The notes beneath the pieces were generated by a model. That model was given only the letters and a program-made list of their open reading frames with translations. It was not told the origin of the DNA and did not search any database. A stretch of 64,000 nt of DNA from Alicyclobacillus hesperidum (lineage in GTDB: Bacteria; Bacillota; Bacilli; Alicyclobacillales; Alicyclobacillaceae): contig NZ_FNOJ01000009.1 in NCBI RefSeq assembly GCF_900107035.1, positions 54,464 to 118,463 on the forward strand. Direction: 5' to 3'. Made by a program: the position numbers and the translations under genes. Shown piece after piece: positions 61,992 through 64,000 of this stretch. The stretch's first letter is position 1. Each line of letters opens with the position of its first letter.

Positions 61992-62951
61992 TTACACCGC
62001 AAGTATGTCTGCAATCCGGTGATAAAAAAGATTTGCTTCATGTTGTCGGTCGAAGACTTCCGTAAAGGGTACTGCCGTCACTCTTGCGCCACACATCGCG
62101 ACCATGTGATTCGTCATCCCCTCTAGCAACAACCGAACAGCTTCTGTCCCATAAAGGCCCCCTAAGATCCGATCTCGGGCGGACGGGGAGCCTCCCCGTT
62201 GAATGTGTCCCAGTACAGTTACCCGCACCTCCGATGCAATATGGTTTCGCAGAAACTCTCCCACGTCCATCGCGCACGCCGCGCCTTCTGCCACGATGAC
62301 AATCGGATGCTTTTTTCCACGCTCTCGCGCCTTATTCAATTGCGCAAGAACACGATCAGGATCCTGCGGTTCTTCAGGAATTAAAATGGAAGCCGCTCCC
62401 GCTGCCATGCCGACCGACAGAGCAATTGCCCCAGAACGATGACCCATGACTTCTACGACGTACGTACGATCATGCGAACTCGCTGTATCGCGGATCCGGT
62501 CAATGGCCTCAACAGCCGTATTGACCGCGGTGTCAAAGCCGATGGACTCGTCCGTCCCTGGAATATCATTGTCGATGGTACCTGGAATTCCAATGACCTG
62601 GATCCCATACTGCGCCAGTGCATAGGCTCCACGAAAAGATCCATCGCCTCCAATGACGACCAGACCTTCGATACCATGCTTTTGTAAGGTCGCGATTCCC
62701 TTCGCCAACCCTACTGGCGTCTTAAAAGCTTCACATCGTGCGGTTTGAAGCACTGTTCCACCCCGTTGGATGATGTCTCCTACAGAACCGGGGGTCAATT
62801 CCAATACATCGTCATCGATCATTCCTTGATATCCATGTCGAATACCCAAAATCCTACATTCGTAAAATGAGGCTGTTCTCACAACGGATCGTATCGCCGC
62901 ATTCATCCCTGGCGCATCGCCTCCGCTTGTCAATACAGCAAACGTCTTCAT
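61992..62951 (-). CDS. pfkA: ATP-dependent 6-phosphofructokinase
   Basis: Phosphorylates fructose 6-phosphate. A 319-aa group A enzyme: FAVLTSGGDAPGMNAAIRSVV, VIGGDGSFRGAYAL (ATP/Mg site; Gly at the ATP-type position), the catalytic IPGTIDNDIPGTDESIGFDTAVNTAVEAIDRIRDTA, EVMGHRSGAIAL and VLGHIQRGGSPSARDR. ATG 62951 has GGAAGTGAT upstream; the extra 31 codons of the longer frame are leader. Co-directional with ldh. Confidence 0.97.
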   Translation of the reverse strand: MKTFAVLTSGGDAPGMNAAIRSVVRTASFYECRILGIRHGYQGMIDDDVLELTPGSVGDIIQRGGTVLQTARCEAFKTPVGLAKGIATLQKHGIEGLVVIGGDGSFRGAYALAQYGIQVIGIPGTIDNDIPGTDESIGFDTAVNTAVEAIDRIRDTASSHDRTYVVEVMGHRSGAIALSVGMAAGAASILIPEEPQDPDRVLAQLNKARERGKKHPIVIVAEGAACAMDVGEFLRNHIASEVRVTVLGHIQRGGSPSARDRILGGLYGTEAVRLLLEGMTNHMVAMCGARVTAVPFTEVFDRQHEANLFYHRIADILAV

Positions 62952-63056
62952 CGTTATCACTTCCACTATGAATTGATTCGGTAAAGTGTACAAAGCCATG
63001 CTAGCTTTAGCATGTGGGTAGCTCATCCGTTCTCGGAATGCCATCTACCAAGATTC

Positions 63057-63485
63057 TCACTTCACAACGAGTGTGGGTACATGCGAGCGATGAACGACAC
63101 TGCTACTGACACTTCCAAGTAACAATCGGTCTACGACGCCATAGCCATGACTTCCAAGTACAATCAAGTCTACCGCCTCTTGATCCGCCATTTGACAAAT
63201 TGTGACGGCGGGCGGGCCGAATGCGCTCCGAAACCGTACTCGAGACTCATATCCAGCAAATTGATGTTCAACACGTTGCTTGACGTTATTGACCACTTTC
63301 TTCAAGTCATCCTCAGGCAATTCTGCAACAAAACCGATGCCTATGCCTGCTGTCGCATATGCAGGCGGTGTGACATACAAAGCGATGACAGATGCCTCTG
63401 GAAAGGCGTCCAGAAATTGAATTACCATGTCCCCTGCCTGGAAGGCTCCCTGCGAACCGTCCGTCGCCAAAAGAATCTTTTTCAT
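63057..63485 (-). CDS. Universal stress protein UspA family
   Basis: A 142-aa USP: KKILLATDGSQGAFQAGDMVIQFL at the start, VIALYVTPPAY, and the ATP-binding motif VLGSHGYGVVDRLLLGSVSSSVVHRSHVPTLVV at the end. AGGAGAG precedes ATG 63485. It is the first of a minus-strand set uspA, pfkA, ldh and USP-like; the gap to pfkA is 105 bp. Confidence 0.93.
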   Translation of the reverse strand: MKKILLATDGSQGAFQAGDMVIQFLDAFPEASVIALYVTPPAYATAGIGIGFVAELPEDDLKKVVNNVKQRVEHQFAGYESRVRFRSAFGPPAVTICQMADQEAVDLIVLGSHGYGVVDRLLLGSVSSSVVHRSHVPTLVVK

Positions 63486-63647
63486 AATCAGTCTCTCCTC
63501 ACTCTCGCCACAAACTTGACTTCATCATAAGACGGTGCCAATCGGGCTATGAGGCACATTCATACTGTTTCACGATCTCCACAAGGCCTATGTTTCGACT
63601 GGTTATATTGGACCAGAAGGTCAGAATCCACAGTGTCCTCCTTCGAA

Positions 63648-63908
63648 TCACGCAGAAACCTTGCCTACATGACGAGAGTCAGAGCCCCCCTTAGGTTGAA
63701 AGTGTGTGGTGAACCTCCGTAACCGCGGGATGATAAAAAAGTCCAATCCGACATAAGCGGCATTAAACCCACCGATGAGCAGAAACATCTCCCAAATCAC
63801 CATGTTCGGATTGGTGCTTGTCGTGCCGGCGAGCAGATATGCCATGTTCATCCCCAAGGTCATCAGCGCCGCAAACGTAGTAAAACACCCAAGCACCAAG
63901 GCGATTGT
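63648..63908 (-). pseudogene. DoxX-like membrane protein, 3' part only
   Basis: The frame from after a TAA at 63911-63909 reads TIALVLGCFTTFAALMTLGM, then NMAYLLAGTTSTNPNMVIWE and MFLLIGGFNAAYVGLDFFII, ending in a basic tail. This matches the C-terminal half of DoxX/DoxD-type membrane proteins, which normally have two more membrane segments upstream. None of the frames between 63909 and 64000 continues it, and an in-frame stop directly precedes it. TTG or GTG codons at 63899/63896 could start a short product, but truncation is more likely. Confidence 0.5.
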
Positions 63909-64000
63909 TTAACGTAGAGTAAAAATACCCCGAATCGTCAACGTCACTTCCCCGGAAAAATCGTGTGAAATTCCCCATGATTATCGTCGGGGGATGGATT

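Noticed and set aside
63944..64000. End of another CDS at the window edge (NPSPDDNHGEFHTIFPGK then TGA)
   Set aside because: Nineteen open codons without any recognisable motif are not enough to call a gene.

Overview
This window is a chromosomal segment of an endospore-forming member of the Bacilli. The evidence is sigma-E and sigma-G with SpoIIGA, SpoVD, a SpoVE-type FtsW, RsfA and a GerC-type lipoprotein; bacillithiol genes (BshC and a YpdA-type reductase); a meso-DAP type MurE; and gene order close to the Bacillus subtilis mraZ-to-pyrR region. The moderately high GC content and the mixture of genes fit an Alicyclobacillaceae-like lineage, but that placement is an inference. No rRNA, tRNA or CRISPR array was seen.

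Layout. 1-16.8 kb, mostly minus strand and reading leftwards: divIB, two DUF881 genes, sbp, ftsA, ftsZ, spoIIGA, sigE, sigG, ylmC, pgeF (ylmD), ylmE, ylmG, ylmH, divIVA, a DUF5665 gene, a YlyA-like zinc finger protein, lspA, an RluD-type pseudouridine synthase, then pyrR and pyrB under a PyrR attenuator. A phosphosulfolactate synthase (YitD type) and a small membrane protein lie on the plus strand. 16.8-36.2 kb: the upstream part of the same division and wall cluster (bshC, mraZ, rsmH, ftsL, pbpB, spoVD, murE, mraY, murD, spoVE/ftsW, murG, murB, murA). 36-45.5 kb: an SDR oxidoreductase, sporulation genes (gerC-like, rsfA), thiI with a cysteine desulfurase, clpP behind a CtsR box, and several small Bacilli-type genes. 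45.7-48.4 kb: acetyl-CoA synthetase with an acetate transporter. 48.4-58.1 kb: a seven-gene sugar-acid catabolic operon with a GntR regulator and a palindromic operator. 58.2-64 kb: WrbA, a 3-hydroxyacyl-CoA dehydrogenase, two unrecognised or divergent proteins, lactate dehydrogenase, phosphofructokinase, a universal stress protein and a truncated DoxX-like fragment.

The most striking observation is that murA in the wall cluster is split in two by a 2.8-kb element (about 17817-20625). The element carries a large serine recombinase, a 53-residue ORF translationally coupled to it, and a YpdA-type bacillithiol disulfide reductase. Both halves of murA look intact and keep their catalytic residues (Lys22 equivalent in the 5' part, the PGGC cysteine in the 3' part). 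Joining them at a shared TCC restores an in-frame 419-residue MurA. This is the architecture of developmentally excised elements such as skin in sigK, here placed in a peptidoglycan-precursor gene among mother-cell sporulation genes. Whether excision occurs, and when, cannot be seen from the sequence.

Other points: sepF is absent from its usual place between ylmE and ylmG; ileS is absent from its usual place between divIVA and ylyA/lspA; the DNA for the sigma-E pro-peptide overlaps the 3' end of spoIIGA, the gene for its processing protease; and PyrR, MraZ, CtsR and GntR-type regulatory sites can be read directly.
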